DNA of 64,000 bases, taken from contig NZ_CP089520.1 in NCBI RefSeq assembly GCF_021222645.1, positions 1 to 64,000 of the forward strand, read 5' to 3'. Origin of the DNA: Candidatus Nanosynbacter sp. HMT-352 (GTDB taxonomy: Bacteria > Patescibacteriota > Saccharimonadia > Saccharimonadales > Saccharimonadaceae). Under the pieces are notes generated by a model. That model was not told the origin of the DNA and did not search any database. It saw nothing but the letters and a program-made list of their open reading frames with translations. A program made the position numbers and the translations under genes. Each line of letters opens with the position of its first letter. Within the stretch, counting starts at the first letter, position 1. Positions 1 to 9,660 of this stretch are shown here, piece by piece.

Positions 1-22
1 CAATAACAGAGGTAAATAGTGA

Positions 23-28
23 TATAAT
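23..28 (+). promoter_or_regulatory. Extended -10 promoter of dnaG, leaderless type
   Basis: TATAAT preceded by TGA (20-22). Six bases separate the -10 from the ATG at 35, so transcription should start at the A of the start codon. The -35 lies at or beyond the window edge. Confidence 0.75.
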
Positions 29-34
29 AAAAAT

Positions 35-1768
35 ATGAATGATGCCAAAGAAGAAGTGCGGGCGCGACTGAACATCGAGGATGTGATTGGTGAGTATGTT
101 CAGTTGAAGCGAGCGGGGCGCAACTTGAAGGGCTTAAGTCCGTTTACCGACGAGCGAACCCCAAGCTTTATGGTTAGTCCAGAAAAGCAGATTTGGCACG
201 ATTTTTCTTCTGGAAAAGGTGGCGATATTTTTACATTTGTGATGATGGTGGAAGGAATAGATTTTCGTCAATCACTGGAGCATTTGGCTCGAAAGGCGGG
301 CGTTGATCTGACTTTGTTTTCTAATGGCGACGGACGAACGGCCAAGCGTCGCGCCAGGGCTAGGGAAGCACTGAAACTGGCTGCCAATTTTTATCAGCAG
401 AATTTGGTGAAAAATTCATTAGCTCTGAATTATGTGGTTAAAAAACGGCGATTAAATCGTCAAACGATTGGTGATTTTTTGATTGGCTATGCACCGGAGA
501 ATGGCGACGCATTGACTAAAGCATTGGAAAAAAGAGGATTTTCTAGGCAGGAATTGGCGGACGCTGGCTTGTCGAATCGGTTTGGTGGCGATTTGTTTCG
601 TGGGCGAATGATGGTGGCGTTGAGTGACGGCAATGGCGAAGTTGTGGGATTTACGGGCAGAATTATTCATGACGATCCGCGCGCGCCAAAATATCTAAAT
701 ACGCCGCAAACGCTGTTATTCGATAAATCGCGATATATTTTTGGTTTGCATCAAGCCAAGGAGGCGATTCGAAAAAGCGATGTAGCGGTGATTGTTGAGG
801 GCAATCTGGATGTAATTAGCAGTCATCAAGCGGGCGTTAAAAACGTGGTTGCGACTTCTGGAACGGCGATGACGACGCAACATTTGAAGTCGCTTAGTCG
901 ATTGGCGGGGCGGATTCGCTTGGCGTTTGATGGCGATCGAGCGGGAGTTAACGCGACGGAGCGCGCTATCAACTTGGCACAGGAAGTCGGTGTGGAGTTG
1001 GAAGTGGTGAGTTTGCCTGATGGCATTAAAGATCCAGACGAATTGATCCAAAAAGATCCAGCGCTTTGGCAAGCGGCGATTGACCAATCTCAGCCAGCGG
1101 TGGATTGGGTGATTGCCAGATACGCGGAAATGGAGAATTTGAAGTCGGCGGAAGGCAAGCGGCGATTTTCGACTATTGCACTGAGGATTGTCCGAGGTTT
1201 GAAAGATCCGGTGGAGCAAGAGCATTATTTGTCGGTGATTTCTGAAAAAACTGGCGCGTCAATTACTGCGCTGAAGGCAAAATTGTCGAATGAAAAAGTT
1301 GCTGAACATCAATTGAAAAAGGCGAAAATTGAAAAAGAAAAACCGACTCCGGTTCAGGATGAAACTGAAGATATGCTGGCGGGGCTGGCGGCGAGTGAAA
1401 AATCTGTGCGGCGCTGGTTGGCGGCGATTTCTGGAGAAATGCTGGACGGCGACGGTGCGCGGCAATTGATTGGTTATATACGAAAAAACCCAGACGTAGA
1501 CCTGGGTGAAGTTCCTCTGGACTTGCAAAAAATCGAACAGTATGTGAAAATAGTACAGTTGAAAAGTGAAAGTCGTTACGCCAATTGGGAGCAAAAAAGC
1601 TTGGACGAAGAGATGGCTCGGCTAGTCAGACAGATAACAATCAAACATCGCGAAAACAAAAAGAATCAATTATTAACGCAGCTTAGAGAGGCCGAGGCGT
1701 CGGGTGATGAGGTTTTGTCTCAGAATTTGCGCCAGAGCTTAAATAATCTGATTAAGGAGAAAATGTGA
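35..1768 (+). CDS. dnaG: DNA primase without zinc ligands
   Basis: Bacterial replicative primase, which makes RNA primers for chromosome replication. The N-terminal zinc-binding-domain fold is recognisable ([11 protein letters not shown], residues 42-52), but all four zinc ligands of the family are replaced: S35, T38, D56 and S59 stand where the C-H-C-C set normally is. The TOPRIM core is intact, with EGNLDV supplying the glutamate and FDGDRAG the DxD. A helical C-terminal part follows and would contact the DnaB helicase. Its length (577) is typical for DnaG. The last codons overlap the start of rpoD, the common dnaG-rpoD macromolecular-synthesis arrangement. The start has a leaderless promoter and no ribosome binding site. 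Confidence 0.96.
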   Translation: MNDAKEEVRARLNIEDVIGEYVQLKRAGRNLKGLSPFTDERTPSFMVSPEKQIWHDFSSGKGGDIFTFVMMVEGIDFRQSLEHLARKAGVDLTLFSNGDGRTAKRRARAREALKLAANFYQQNLVKNSLALNYVVKKRRLNRQTIGDFLIGYAPENGDALTKALEKRGFSRQELADAGLSNRFGGDLFRGRMMVALSDGNGEVVGFTGRIIHDDPRAPKYLNTPQTLLFDKSRYIFGLHQAKEAIRKSDVAVIVEGNLDVISSHQAGVKNVVATSGTAMTTQHLKSLSRLAGRIRLAFDGDRAGVNATERAINLAQEVGVELEVVSLPDGIKDPDELIQKDPALWQAAIDQSQPAVDWVIARYAEMENLKSAEGKRRFSTIALRIVRGLKDPVEQEHYLSVISEKTGASITALKAKLSNEKVAEHQLKKAKIEKEKPTPVQDETEDMLAGLAASEKSVRRWLAAISGEMLDGDGARQLIGYIRKNPDVDLGEVPLDLQKIEQYVKIVQLKSESRYANWEQKSLDEEMARLVRQITIKHRENKKNQLLTQLREAEASGDEVLSQNLRQSLNNLIKEKM

Positions 1769-2727
1769 GCGACGATATCACGACGAAGCCAGTAAACTTA
1801 AATGAAGATGATGATTTTGATCCAACACTTATAGACGAAGAAGAATCGGAAGATTTGGATTCGTTGACAACTGGGCAATATTTGGACGACGTGTCGGACG
1901 ACTCAGTCAGGTTGTATCTGCGGGAAATTGGTAAAATCCCACTACTTAGCGCTGAAGAGGAAATGGACTTGGCGCGCCGAATTGTTGAAGGCGATAAAAA
2001 GGCCAAGGACAAGATGGCTGAGGCGAATATGCGTTTGGTGGTATCAATTGCTAAGCGATATTCGGGTCGTGGCTTGGACTTTTTAGATTTGATTCAAGAG
2101 GGAAATACTGGGCTTTTGCGTGCGGTTGAGAAGTTTGATCCAGATAAGGGATTTAAGTTTTCGACCTATGCAACTTGGTGGATTCGTCAGGCAATTACGC
2201 GTGCGATTGCTGATCAGGCGCGAACGATTCGTATTCCAGTTCACATGGTGGAAACGATCAATAAATTGCTGCGTACTCAGCGACGAATGACACAGGAATT
2301 GAACCGTGAGCCGACAATTGAAGAATTGTCTAAAGAATTGGATATGGAGCCAGAGAAAATTGAATATGTCATTAAGATTAAGCAAGACATCTCTTCTTTG
2401 GATGCTGGTGTTGGTCGTGATGGTGAAGATGATGATTCTGTATTACAAGATTTTATCGTTGACGAAGATACGGTTTCACCGGAAGATTCCGCTTCAAATC
2501 AATTGTTAAAAGAGCAAGTTCAGGAAATTCTATCAAGTTTGAGTGATCGCGAGCAGAAAATTGTTCGAATGCGTTTTGGTTTGGATAATGGAAAAAACCA
2601 CACCTTGGAAGAAGTTGGTCAGGAGTTTGCAGTTACGCGTGAGCGAATCCGTCAGATTGAAGCTAAGGCGCTAGCAAAACTTCGCAAACATAAGGATGCG
2701 AAAAAACTTTACGAATATCTGGATTAG
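1765..2727 (+). CDS. rpoD: Primary sigma factor (RpoD/SigA type)
   Basis: Housekeeping sigma-70 factor that directs RNA polymerase to -35/-10 promoters. Region 1.2 starts near residue 50 ([10 protein letters not shown]). Region 2 carries the promoter-melting and -10 recognition helix ([18 protein letters not shown]). Regions 3 and 4 follow, with the -35-reading helix [13 protein letters not shown] at the end. At 320 residues it has only a short acidic region 1.1. The GTG start overlaps the dnaG stop (GTGA), with AAGGAG at 1754-1759 giving translational coupling. The many extended -10 boxes in this window fit a sigma region 3.0 that reads TGN, but that is inference. Confidence 0.97.
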   Translation: MSDDITTKPVNLNEDDDFDPTLIDEEESEDLDSLTTGQYLDDVSDDSVRLYLREIGKIPLLSAEEEMDLARRIVEGDKKAKDKMAEANMRLVVSIAKRYSGRGLDFLDLIQEGNTGLLRAVEKFDPDKGFKFSTYATWWIRQAITRAIADQARTIRIPVHMVETINKLLRTQRRMTQELNREPTIEELSKELDMEPEKIEYVIKIKQDISSLDAGVGRDGEDDDSVLQDFIVDEDTVSPEDSASNQLLKEQVQEILSSLSDREQKIVRMRFGLDNGKNHTLEEVGQEFAVTRERIRQIEAKALAKLRKHKDAKKLYEYLD

Positions 2728-3315
2728 TTAACACTGTTCGGGCGATTTACAAAAATGGGCGTCGTGGGTTACGGCGTCTATTTTTTGGTGTAATTGCTCG
2801 AGGCTGCCGTCGTTAATGATGAAATAATCAGCAATAGCAATTGGCCCACCTTTTTCCAGATTCTCGATTTCTGACCAGTCGCGCTGATCAACTTCGTGCG
2901 GTTGCATTGGGCGTTCTGCTCGTTTAATCATCCGCTGATAGCGGAGGTGTTTTGGTGTAACGATGGCAATAACAACAACCTGGCCAGGGAATTCATGTTT
3001 GAGGAATTTATATTCGCTCCAAGTGTATAGTCCATCCAAAACAATTTTATTTTGGCCAGCATTAATCAAATCATGGATGTTTTTTATAACGCGTTTGATT
3101 ACAAAATCTTTGCCTTCGCGGCGACGAATCTCTTCGCGGAATTTTTGTTGATTATCCCAAGTTTTTTCAATTCCGGCCTCATCCATAGCCTTATAGATAA
3201 CGCCACCGAAATAAATTTTTGGAAATCCTTTTTCTGTCAAATATTCGACAGCAGAACTTTTGCCGCTGCCCGCCAATCCAACCAGGGCGATAATTTTTGC
3301 GTGTGGTTGTGTCAT
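2728..3315 (-). CDS. CoaE-like P-loop nucleotide kinase
   Basis: P-loop kinase of 195 residues related to dephospho-CoA kinase and the archaeal UPF0200 kinases. Walker A is GLAGSGKS at residues 13-20. The lid region carries arginines, and the C-terminal segment IADYFIINDGSLEQL matches the CoaE ending. The substrate cannot be settled from sequence; dephospho-CoA or a nucleotide are both possible. It converges exactly on the rpoD stop. A TAAAAT box on the minus strand (3322-3327, preceded by TGT) sits 6 nt before the ATG, so this gene is also predicted to be leaderless. Confidence 0.75.
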   Translation of the reverse strand: MTQPHAKIIALVGLAGSGKSSAVEYLTEKGFPKIYFGGVIYKAMDEAGIEKTWDNQQKFREEIRRREGKDFVIKRVIKNIHDLINAGQNKIVLDGLYTWSEYKFLKHEFPGQVVVIAIVTPKHLRYQRMIKRAERPMQPHEVDQRDWSEIENLEKGGPIAIADYFIINDGSLEQLHQKIDAVTHDAHFCKSPEQC

Positions 3316-3335
3316 GTAATAATTTTAACAATTTG

Positions 3336-3364
3336 TTGACATTCTTCAAAATAGAGCGTATGTT
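3336..3364 (+). promoter_or_regulatory. Sigma-70 promoter of the 184-aa gene
   Basis: Perfect TTGACA (3336-3341), 17-bp spacer, then TATGTT (3359-3364). The predicted transcript start near 3371 lies about 7 nt before ATG 3378. Confidence 0.75.
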
Positions 3365-3377
3365 TAGGGTAAGTATT

Positions 3378-3932
3378 ATGGAAACAGTTCATGGACATGC
3401 TGAAGAGTTGCCTCAGAATTCTCCTTCTGACCTTGATACTAAGGATCAAGAAAAATCGATAAAGAATTATAAGATAATGGCTCAGATTAAGGAGCTGGAG
3501 TCGAAATTTGATCGTAATCCAGACGGCAGTGATAGATGGGAGAGATTCGTTGATAGTCCAGTTCGGGATCAGTACGGACAGCTGTGGATGATTTGGGAAA
3601 ATTCTGCCACATCTTCATGTAAACCAAAGGATCGTTATCAGGTGTATAAGATTTCAGATGGTGAGGTAAGTCTCAAGTATGCCTTCATAAAAGAGCTTGA
3701 GGTCGATCGTTATCCTAGGTATGAAAAAACCTCTTATGAGTTTTTTGTTGGTCCTGACGACGCAGGCATAGATGAGACTATAACGATATTCTTTGATAAT
3801 AATAGAAAAATTGAGTATGCTCATTGTTATAGCTATCTGGAGGAGCGCAAGAGGCTGTATGAGAAATACGAAAGAGCACAGAAGAAACTTGCTGAGGTGT
3901 CAATAACCAATTCTCTGACGATAGCCGCTTAA
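3378..3932 (+). CDS. Hypothetical protein, 184 aa
   Basis: I do not recognise this family. The start at 3378 is chosen because the promoter ends at 3364; the open frame reads back to 3297 but that part lies upstream of or inside the promoter. The protein has no signal peptide or membrane segment. It has a mixed alpha/beta middle with many charged and aromatic residues (WERFVDSP, QLWMIWENS) and a lysine/glutamate-rich helix near the C-terminus that could form a coiled coil. It sits between the CoaE-like kinase and polA, with polA having its own promoter. A cytosolic location is inferred. Confidence 0.65.
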   Translation: METVHGHAEELPQNSPSDLDTKDQEKSIKNYKIMAQIKELESKFDRNPDGSDRWERFVDSPVRDQYGQLWMIWENSATSSCKPKDRYQVYKISDGEVSLKYAFIKELEVDRYPRYEKTSYEFFVGPDDAGIDETITIFFDNNRKIEYAHCYSYLEERKRLYEKYERAQKKLAEVSITNSLTIAA

Positions 3933-3942
3933 ATGCTACAAT
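3915..3942 (+). promoter_or_regulatory. Extended -10 promoter of polA, leaderless type
   Basis: CTGACG (3915-3920), 16-bp spacer, TACAAT (3937-3942) preceded by TGC. Six bases separate it from ATG 3949. Confidence 0.7.
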
Positions 3943-3948
3943 AGAACT

Positions 3949-6486
3949 ATGAAGCGTCTAGTAGTTATTGATGGAAAGTCGGTGTTTTACCGAGGTTATT
4001 ATGCTATGCCGGGATTGTCGATGGCTGACGGAACTCCGACTGGTGGTGTGTATGGATTTGTAAGTTTGGCAATTGAGCTAATTAAGAAATTAGAGCCGGA
4101 TTATGTGGCGGTAGCTTGGGATAAGCGAGGTACGAATATCCGCAAGCGGCGGGAATTATATCCAGAATATAAAGCTGGTCGCAAGCCGGCGCCAGATGAC
4201 TTTTACCAGCAAATTCCGATTTTACACGAGCTGCTTGATGCGTTTGGTTGGCCGCTTTATGAAATTGATGATTACGAGGCGGACGATATTATGGGCGCGT
4301 TTGCCAGGCAAGCAGAATCTCGCGGAATTGAAACGTGCTTGATAACGTCGGATTTGGACGCATTGCAATTGATATCACCGATGACCAAAGTCTACGCCAT
4401 GAAAAATGGTTTAAGGAATATTGAGGAATTTACGGCGGAACACTTTGAAGAAAAATATGGAATTCGGACGGAACAATTCTTAGATTTGAAAGCGCTGAAG
4501 GGTGATTCAAGTGATAATTTACCGGGAGTGCCGGGAATTGGTGAGAAAACGGCGGTGAAATTATTGCAAGAATATGAAACTCTGGACGGAGTTTATGAAC
4601 ATCTGGACGAGCAAAAAGGCGCTTTGCGAACGAAGTTGGAAAATGGTCGCGAGTCGGCATATTTGACCAAGCAAGTGGCGGAAATTTGGACGGACGTGCC
4701 GATTGAGCTGGACTGGGATGTGGCGGATGTTAATGATTGCGACTTTGCGCGAGTAACGGAAATTCTGCAGAAGTTGGAGTTTAATTCGCTGATTGGACGA
4801 TTGCCGCGAACGATGCAAATGGCGGAAAATGAGAAAAAAGAAGAACCGAAGTTGGATATTCCACGAATTGAAAAATTGCCCGACATGCCGATGTTTGAGG
4901 CGGAAAATATAATATATATCGATTCGTCGGAGCCTGACGTAATTTACATAAGCTCAAATCCTGAGTCGGCGTGGACGGCGAAAATTGATGAGATTAGTCA
5001 ATCCGTGTGGCAATTATTGGCGCAGGGAACTGTGATCGCGGCTGATGTCAAACGGTTATATCACGCGTTGGATAATTATGGCGTGGCGGTGCGTTTTCAT
5101 GAAGTTTGGGATGTTGAGCAGGCGGCATTTTTGATTGATCCGCTGAAGCGTGATCGTAGTTTGAATGCACTGTCTGGTGATTTTTCTGACGACAATTCCG
5201 CGCCTTATCAATTGGCTCGCTTGCACAAAATTTATCGTGAACAAAAAGTTTACATGTCGAACAATTCGCAAATTGCGCGTGTGGCTTACGAGTTTGATTT
5301 TCCAGTAATTTGGGCGCTATTCCAGATGGAAAAACGTGGGATGAAGTTGGATGATACGCTATTAAAACAGATGGGCGATGAGCTGGCGGCGGAAGTTGAT
5401 GAGCTTGAACAACAAATGTATTCCATGGCAGGATACGAGTTTAACGCGTCTAGTCCAGCGCAACTTTCTGAGGTTTTGTTTACCAAATTGCAATTACCAA
5501 CTGCGGGCATAAAAAAGGGAAAAACTGGATATTCAACAGGTCAAAAAGAGTTGGACAAATTACGTGGACAACATCCGATTATCGAGTTGATTGAGCGATA
5601 TCGAGAATTGACCAAATTGATCAGTACGTACATTGAGGCGTTACCAAAATTGATGGCGACTGATGGGCGAATTCACACTACATTCAATCAGGATGTAACC
5701 AGCACGGGGCGACTAAGCAGTACAAATCCGAATTTGCAGAATATTCCGGTGCGGACTGAACTGGGTAGGAAAATTCGTCAGGCATTCGTTCCGAGTGATG
5801 GCAAAGTTTTTGTCGGTGCGGATTATTCGCAATTTGAGCTGAGGCTGGCGGCTGTGCTGGCAGGCGACGAGAAATTGATTGAAGACTTTAATAGCGATGT
5901 TGATATTCACGCAAAAACGGCGGCGGAAACATACGGAATATCGATTGACGAAGTAAGCAAATCTCAGCGTCGAGCGGCTAAAGTGATCAATTTTGGTGTA
6001 CTTTACGGAATGAGTCCGCACGGTTTGGCGGCGGCTACGGGAATGTCATTTACAGAGGCGAAAAAGTTTATTGATCATTATTTTGAGGTGCGAAAGCCGA
6101 TTCGTCAGTACTTGGATAAAATTCTAACTCAAGCGCGGGAACAGGGATTTGTTGAGACGTATTTTGGTAGGCGACGACCAACTCCTGATGTAAAATCGAG
6201 CAATTTTATGGTGCGATCTTCGGCAGAAAGAGCTGCGATGAATATGCCAATTCAAGGCACGGAAGCGGATTTGATGAAATTGGCAATGATTCGGCTGGAG
6301 GATAAATTGTCGGGCTTGGCTGATGCGATTTTACAGGTTCATGATTCGATTTTGGTGGAATGCAAACCTGAAGACGTCCAGAAAGTCAGCGAGATTATGA
6401 AAGCGGAAATGGAAGGCGTTTGTCCAGAATTGCCGATTAAATTGAAAGTAGATGTCGGGACGGGCGTAAATTGGGGCGAAGTGTAG
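3949..6486 (+). CDS. polA: DNA polymerase I
   Basis: Repair and Okazaki-fragment polymerase of 845 residues. The N-terminal 5'-3' exonuclease domain has its metal-binding motifs (VIDGKSVFYRG, EADDIMG, TSDLDALQL, GDSSDNLPGVPGIG with the H3TH motif). The middle domain (about residues 300-440) has the 3'-5' exonuclease fold but lacks the catalytic DxE and later aspartates, so proofreading is predicted to be absent, as in Bacillus Pol I. The polymerase domain carries motif A DYSQFELRLAA, the O-helix RRAAKVINFGVLYG and motif C QVHDSILVE. It has its own leaderless promoter. Confidence 0.97.
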   Translation: MKRLVVIDGKSVFYRGYYAMPGLSMADGTPTGGVYGFVSLAIELIKKLEPDYVAVAWDKRGTNIRKRRELYPEYKAGRKPAPDDFYQQIPILHELLDAFGWPLYEIDDYEADDIMGAFARQAESRGIETCLITSDLDALQLISPMTKVYAMKNGLRNIEEFTAEHFEEKYGIRTEQFLDLKALKGDSSDNLPGVPGIGEKTAVKLLQEYETLDGVYEHLDEQKGALRTKLENGRESAYLTKQVAEIWTDVPIELDWDVADVNDCDFARVTEILQKLEFNSLIGRLPRTMQMAENEKKEEPKLDIPRIEKLPDMPMFEAENIIYIDSSEPDVIYISSNPESAWTAKIDEISQSVWQLLAQGTVIAADVKRLYHALDNYGVAVRFHEVWDVEQAAFLIDPLKRDRSLNALSGDFSDDNSAPYQLARLHKIYREQKVYMSNNSQIARVAYEFDFPVIWALFQMEKRGMKLDDTLLKQMGDELAAEVDELEQQMYSMAGYEFNASSPAQLSEVLFTKLQLPTAGIKKGKTGYSTGQKELDKLRGQHPIIELIERYRELTKLISTYIEALPKLMATDGRIHTTFNQDVTSTGRLSSTNPNLQNIPVRTELGRKIRQAFVPSDGKVFVGADYSQFELRLAAVLAGDEKLIEDFNSDVDIHAKTAAETYGISIDEVSKSQRRAAKVINFGVLYGMSPHGLAAATGMSFTEAKKFIDHYFEVRKPIRQYLDKILTQAREQGFVETYFGRRRPTPDVKSSNFMVRSSAERAAMNMPIQGTEADLMKLAMIRLEDKLSGLADAILQVHDSILVECKPEDVQKVSEIMKAEMEGVCPELPIKLKVDVGTGVNWGEV

Positions 6487-6495
6487 AAAATATGG

Positions 6496-6501
6496 TATAA
6501 T
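6496..6501 (+). promoter_or_regulatory. Extended -10 box, leaderless type
   Basis: TATAAT preceded by TGG; six bases before ATG 6508. It lies just after the polA stop. Confidence 0.7.
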
Positions 6502-6507
6502 TACGCC

Positions 6508-7155
6508 ATGAAATACACTCAACGACGAAATTCATTTTCTCGATTTGTACCAATTTTGCTGGTTATTGTTATCACGGTTGTGGCGGTAGCAGCGGTTATT
6601 GCGATTGGTCGAGCATTATTTGGTAAAAATGATTCAGGTCAAACAACAGATCAGAATGTTAACGTAGGACAAGTTGCTTTGTTGTCGACGGACGTGGGAA
6701 GTGCGGTTCGATTGACGGTACGCGGACCAATTGTAGCGAATGAGAATTTCCGCTCATATAGCATCACTATTTCGCCAGAATCTCGCGAAATGACGACGTA
6801 CGAGGGATATTTGGATAAGCCGATTGCAGAGAAAAAATTGGACAATAACAGTAAGGCCTATACGGAGCTGGTTTATGCGCTTGATAAGCGAAAAATGATG
6901 GAAGGTACGCCGCTAACTGAGCAGCAAAACGATTTGCGGGGAATTTGTGCTAGCGGTAAAATTTACAAATTCGAAACTTTGAAGGACAATTCCGTTGTGA
7001 AGAGCTTGTGGACGTCGGATTGTAGCGGCTCTAAAGGTTCGGCGCAAGCTAATGTAAACGAGATTTTGGATATGTTTTTGAAACAAATTCCTGACGGCAA
7101 GAAAATGGCGGCTGGAATTGGTCTAAGTCAAGAAGAAGCTTTGTTTAAGCTGTAG
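6508..7155 (+). CDS. Membrane-anchored hypothetical protein, 215 aa
   Basis: Unrecognised family. A basic N-terminus is followed by one hydrophobic segment (about residues 14-36, PILLVIVITVVAVAAV), then a soluble domain of about 175 residues predicted to face outside. The domain has two cysteines (C149 and C172 approximately) that could form a disulfide, and a segment rich in beta-forming residues. The gene lies between polA and mutM, 10 nt before the mutM start, so it is probably co-transcribed with mutM and holA. No catalytic motif is visible. Confidence 0.7.
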   Translation: MKYTQRRNSFSRFVPILLVIVITVVAVAAVIAIGRALFGKNDSGQTTDQNVNVGQVALLSTDVGSAVRLTVRGPIVANENFRSYSITISPESREMTTYEGYLDKPIAEKKLDNNSKAYTELVYALDKRKMMEGTPLTEQQNDLRGICASGKIYKFETLKDNSVVKSLWTSDCSGSKGSAQANVNEILDMFLKQIPDGKKMAAGIGLSQEEALFKL

Positions 7156-7165
7156 GACTTGCCGA

Positions 7166-8044
7166 ATGCCCGAGCTACCCGAAGTTGAGACAGTTCGTCG
7201 CGGTTTGGCGGATTTGCTGCCAGGTCAGGCTGTTGTGCGAGCGACAGTATTTGATTCGCCAAAAAGCTTTCCGAATTCACCCACTGACGTTCAGCAATTT
7301 TTATACGGTGCGCATGTAACGGCGGTGCGACGTCGCGCAAAAGTGTTGATGATTGATCTTGATACGCGTTATTCGCTGGTGATACATCTTAAGATGACTG
7401 GGCAATTGATTTTTCGTGGGGCTAATAGTTTTGCTGGTGGTCATCCTAGTGACAGTTTGATCGGTGATTTGCCTGATAGATCGACACGCGTGCAGGTTGA
7501 TTTTACTGATGGTTCTCGCTTATTTTTCAATGATCAGCGTAAGTTCGGCTGGATGAAATTAATGCCGACCGATGAGATAGAAAATTTGCCATTTATGCAA
7601 AAGGTTGGGCCAGAGCCGCTTGATAAAAAAACTGAGGCAGGTGATTTTATTAAGCGAATTCGTCGTCGGCAAAATTCGATGATCAAGCCAGCGTTTCTTG
7701 ATCAGTCGGTGATTGCTGGGGTTGGTAATATTTACGCTGATGAAGCTTTGTGGGCTGCAAAAATTCATCCCCAAACGCGAGTTAAAAACGTTAGCGATGA
7801 CCAATTAGAAGATTTGTTTAACGAACTGCGTCAGATTTTGCAATTGAGTATTGATCAGGGAGGCTCGACGGATAAAAATTATGTTGACGCTGAAGGCAGG
7901 AGGGGTAATTATTTGTCGTTTGCGCACGTATTTCGTCGGGAAGGTCAGCCGTGTCATCGGCATCCTGACCAAGAAATTGTAAAGATGAAGGTTTCTGGAC
8001 GAGGTACTCATATTTGTCCAGTTTGCCAAGTGGAGGCGAAGTGA
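7166..8044 (+). CDS. mutM: Formamidopyrimidine-DNA glycosylase
   Basis: Base-excision repair enzyme that removes oxidised purines such as 8-oxoguanine and cleaves the abasic site. The mature N-terminus PELPEVE supplies the catalytic proline and glutamate; the conserved lysine lies in RRRAKVLMI. The helix-two-turn-helix segment GNIYADEALW is present. The C-terminal zinc finger ends in SGRGTHICPVCQ; its first pair reads C-x-x-H instead of the usual C-x-x-C, which still offers four possible ligands. It overlaps holA by 4 nt and sits in a repair/replication operon. Confidence 0.96.
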   Translation: MPELPEVETVRRGLADLLPGQAVVRATVFDSPKSFPNSPTDVQQFLYGAHVTAVRRRAKVLMIDLDTRYSLVIHLKMTGQLIFRGANSFAGGHPSDSLIGDLPDRSTRVQVDFTDGSRLFFNDQRKFGWMKLMPTDEIENLPFMQKVGPEPLDKKTEAGDFIKRIRRRQNSMIKPAFLDQSVIAGVGNIYADEALWAAKIHPQTRVKNVSDDQLEDLFNELRQILQLSIDQGGSTDKNYVDAEGRRGNYLSFAHVFRREGQPCHRHPDQEIVKMKVSGRGTHICPVCQVEAK

Positions 8045-8955
8045 TTTATCTTTTTTACGGTGAAAATGAATTCGAGAAACGACAAGCAATTACTAAGCTG
8101 ATCGGCAACGAAAAAGCAGCGCGACATGATGGCGAAGATTTGACGCTGGCTGGAATGCAGGAAATAGCAATTGGGCAGACGCTGTTTATCAACTCATCGG
8201 TGTATTTGATTTCAAAATTGAGCGAAAATTCTGAGGTTTGGTCGCAACTTCCAGATATGAAGTTTGATGATGACAGGACAATTATTTTGGTGGAAGATAA
8301 AATTGATAAGCGAACGAAAACGTATAAGTGGCTGCAGAAAAATGCCAAAGTTCAGGAATTTTCACCGCTTAGCGATCGTCAAAAATCGCAGCTTTTAAAG
8401 TGGTGTGTAGCGGAGACGAAGGCTCGTAGGTGTGAATTAACGAATCATCAAGCAGAGATAATTGTTGATCGCTTGGGATTTGATCAGTTGCGACTGAGCA
8501 ACTTTTTGGATCAATTGGCGCTGACGGAAAAAGTGACAGATGATTTAATTGACAACTTCATACCTCTAGGGAGGACGGAAAATATATTTGATTTGTTTGT
8601 TTCGGCGCTGGCGGGTGATTATGATAAAGTTCACGATATAATTAGCTATTTGGAGTCGGAAAGTGGCGTTGACGGCGCTTATCAGACAATGGGGTTGCTC
8701 GCTTCGCAGGCAACTAACTTGACGGCGTTGGTTTTGGCTGACGGCGACAGTAAGTTGGTGGCTTCGGATTTTTCGGCTAGTCCGTATGTTTTACGAAAAT
8801 TGGCGTCTTCAGCAAAAGGTATCGATAAGGAAAAACTGAAGAGGATAAATGATGCGCTGCTTCGGGCGGACTTGCAAATGAAAACAACTTCTGTAAATCC
8901 GTGGTTGCTTGTGGAGGCGGCGCTGGTTGGAATTGGAAAATACACCAAGGAATAG
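8041..8955 (+). CDS. holA: DNA polymerase III delta subunit
   Basis: Clamp-loader subunit that opens the beta sliding clamp. It starts IYLFYGENEF, the usual HolA N-terminus after the initiator. The central AAA-like fold lacks a working Walker A, as is normal for delta, and the C-terminal helical collar holds conserved leucines (PWLLVEAALVGI). I chose GTG 8041, which overlaps the mutM stop (GTGA) and is preceded by GGAGG at 8032-8036. The product is 304 aa. The frame extends further upstream inside mutM but without a ribosome binding site. Confidence 0.88.
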   Translation: MIYLFYGENEFEKRQAITKLIGNEKAARHDGEDLTLAGMQEIAIGQTLFINSSVYLISKLSENSEVWSQLPDMKFDDDRTIILVEDKIDKRTKTYKWLQKNAKVQEFSPLSDRQKSQLLKWCVAETKARRCELTNHQAEIIVDRLGFDQLRLSNFLDQLALTEKVTDDLIDNFIPLGRTENIFDLFVSALAGDYDKVHDIISYLESESGVDGAYQTMGLLASQATNLTALVLADGDSKLVASDFSASPYVLRKLASSAKGIDKEKLKRINDALLRADLQMKTTSVNPWLLVEAALVGIGKYTKE

Positions 8956-8972
8956 GGAGGTTGCTGGATTTT

Positions 8973-9604
8973 ATGGATGATATTCGCGTAAAAGAATATA
9001 TTGCGAGTTTAGAAAAAGAATTTTCTTTGATAGAAAATGGTTTCAAATAGGAAGAAAAAAGAGCCTTAACCGATTATAAATCTAATGCTAATGAACATAT
9101 CAAGAAGTTGGCGTTTTTAGATTATAAATCTGACACATATCAAGTAAGGATGTATGGTGTATTTCTTTTTGGATACTTATCAGAACAAAATGATATTCTG
9201 GCATTTATGCGAGATGAAGTTTCCAAAGATGACAATTGGAGAGTTCAGGAAGTATTGGCAAAGGCATTTGATGAATTTTGCAAGAAAATAGGATATGAAA
9301 AAGCACTTCCAATAATTGATGAATGGTTAAAAACAATAATCCAAATACAAGGAGAGCCGTAACGGAGGGACTAAGAATATGGACGAGTCGACCATATTTC
9401 AGGGAAAATCCGAGCGAAGCCATTAGACTAATTGCTGCATTAAAAGAAGATTCCAGTGAATATGTTAGAAAGTCGGCAGGAAATGCTTTGAGAGATATTA
9501 GCAAGAAATTTCCAGAGTTGATTAAAATGGAGCTCAGCAGCTGGAAATTAGAGAGCAGAGAAATTAAACAGGTATATAAATTGGCGAGTCGATTAGTCGA
9601 CTGA
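8973..9604 (+). pseudogene. Decayed AlkD-like DNA alkylation repair gene
   Basis: HEAT-repeat DNA alkylation-repair (AlkD/COG4912) reading frame broken twice. ATG 8973 follows GGAGG and reads for 25 codons into an in-frame TAG at 9048-9050. The same frame continues through the first HEAT repeats to a TAA at 9360-9362. Family similarity then continues in the -1 frame from about 9329, where DEWLK joins NNNPNTRRAVTEGLRIWTSRP, down to a stop at 9602-9604. The family normally has about 210-240 residues, and the joined fragments give roughly that length. Two separate lesions make a sequencing error unlikely as the only cause. Confidence 0.8.
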
Positions 9605-9613
9605 TGTTAAATA

Positions 9614-9643
9614 AAAATACCCCAGTTAATTCCGGGGTATTTT
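9614..9643. terminator. Bidirectional terminator
   Basis: Stem AAAATACCCC (9614-9623) with GGGGTATTTT (9634-9643). It is flanked by A and T runs, so it serves the alkD remnant on the plus strand and rpsT on the minus strand. Confidence 0.85.
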
Positions 9644-9660
9644 CTAGTAATCTTTATAGA

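Noticed and set aside
1766-1768. UGA as glycine (SR1/Gracilibacteria code)
   Set aside because: dnaG, mutM and other well-conserved genes end at TGA at the expected length, and no in-frame TGA interrupts a conserved gene.
9048-9050. TAG as a recoded codon
   Set aside because: Only this gene would need it, and the gene has a second lesion. Many genes here stop at TAG or TGA in the normal way.
9320-9340. Programmed -1 frameshift in the AlkD-like gene
   Set aside because: The bases before the shift do not form a classical X-XXY-YYZ slippery heptamer, and a separate in-frame TAG already breaks the gene upstream.
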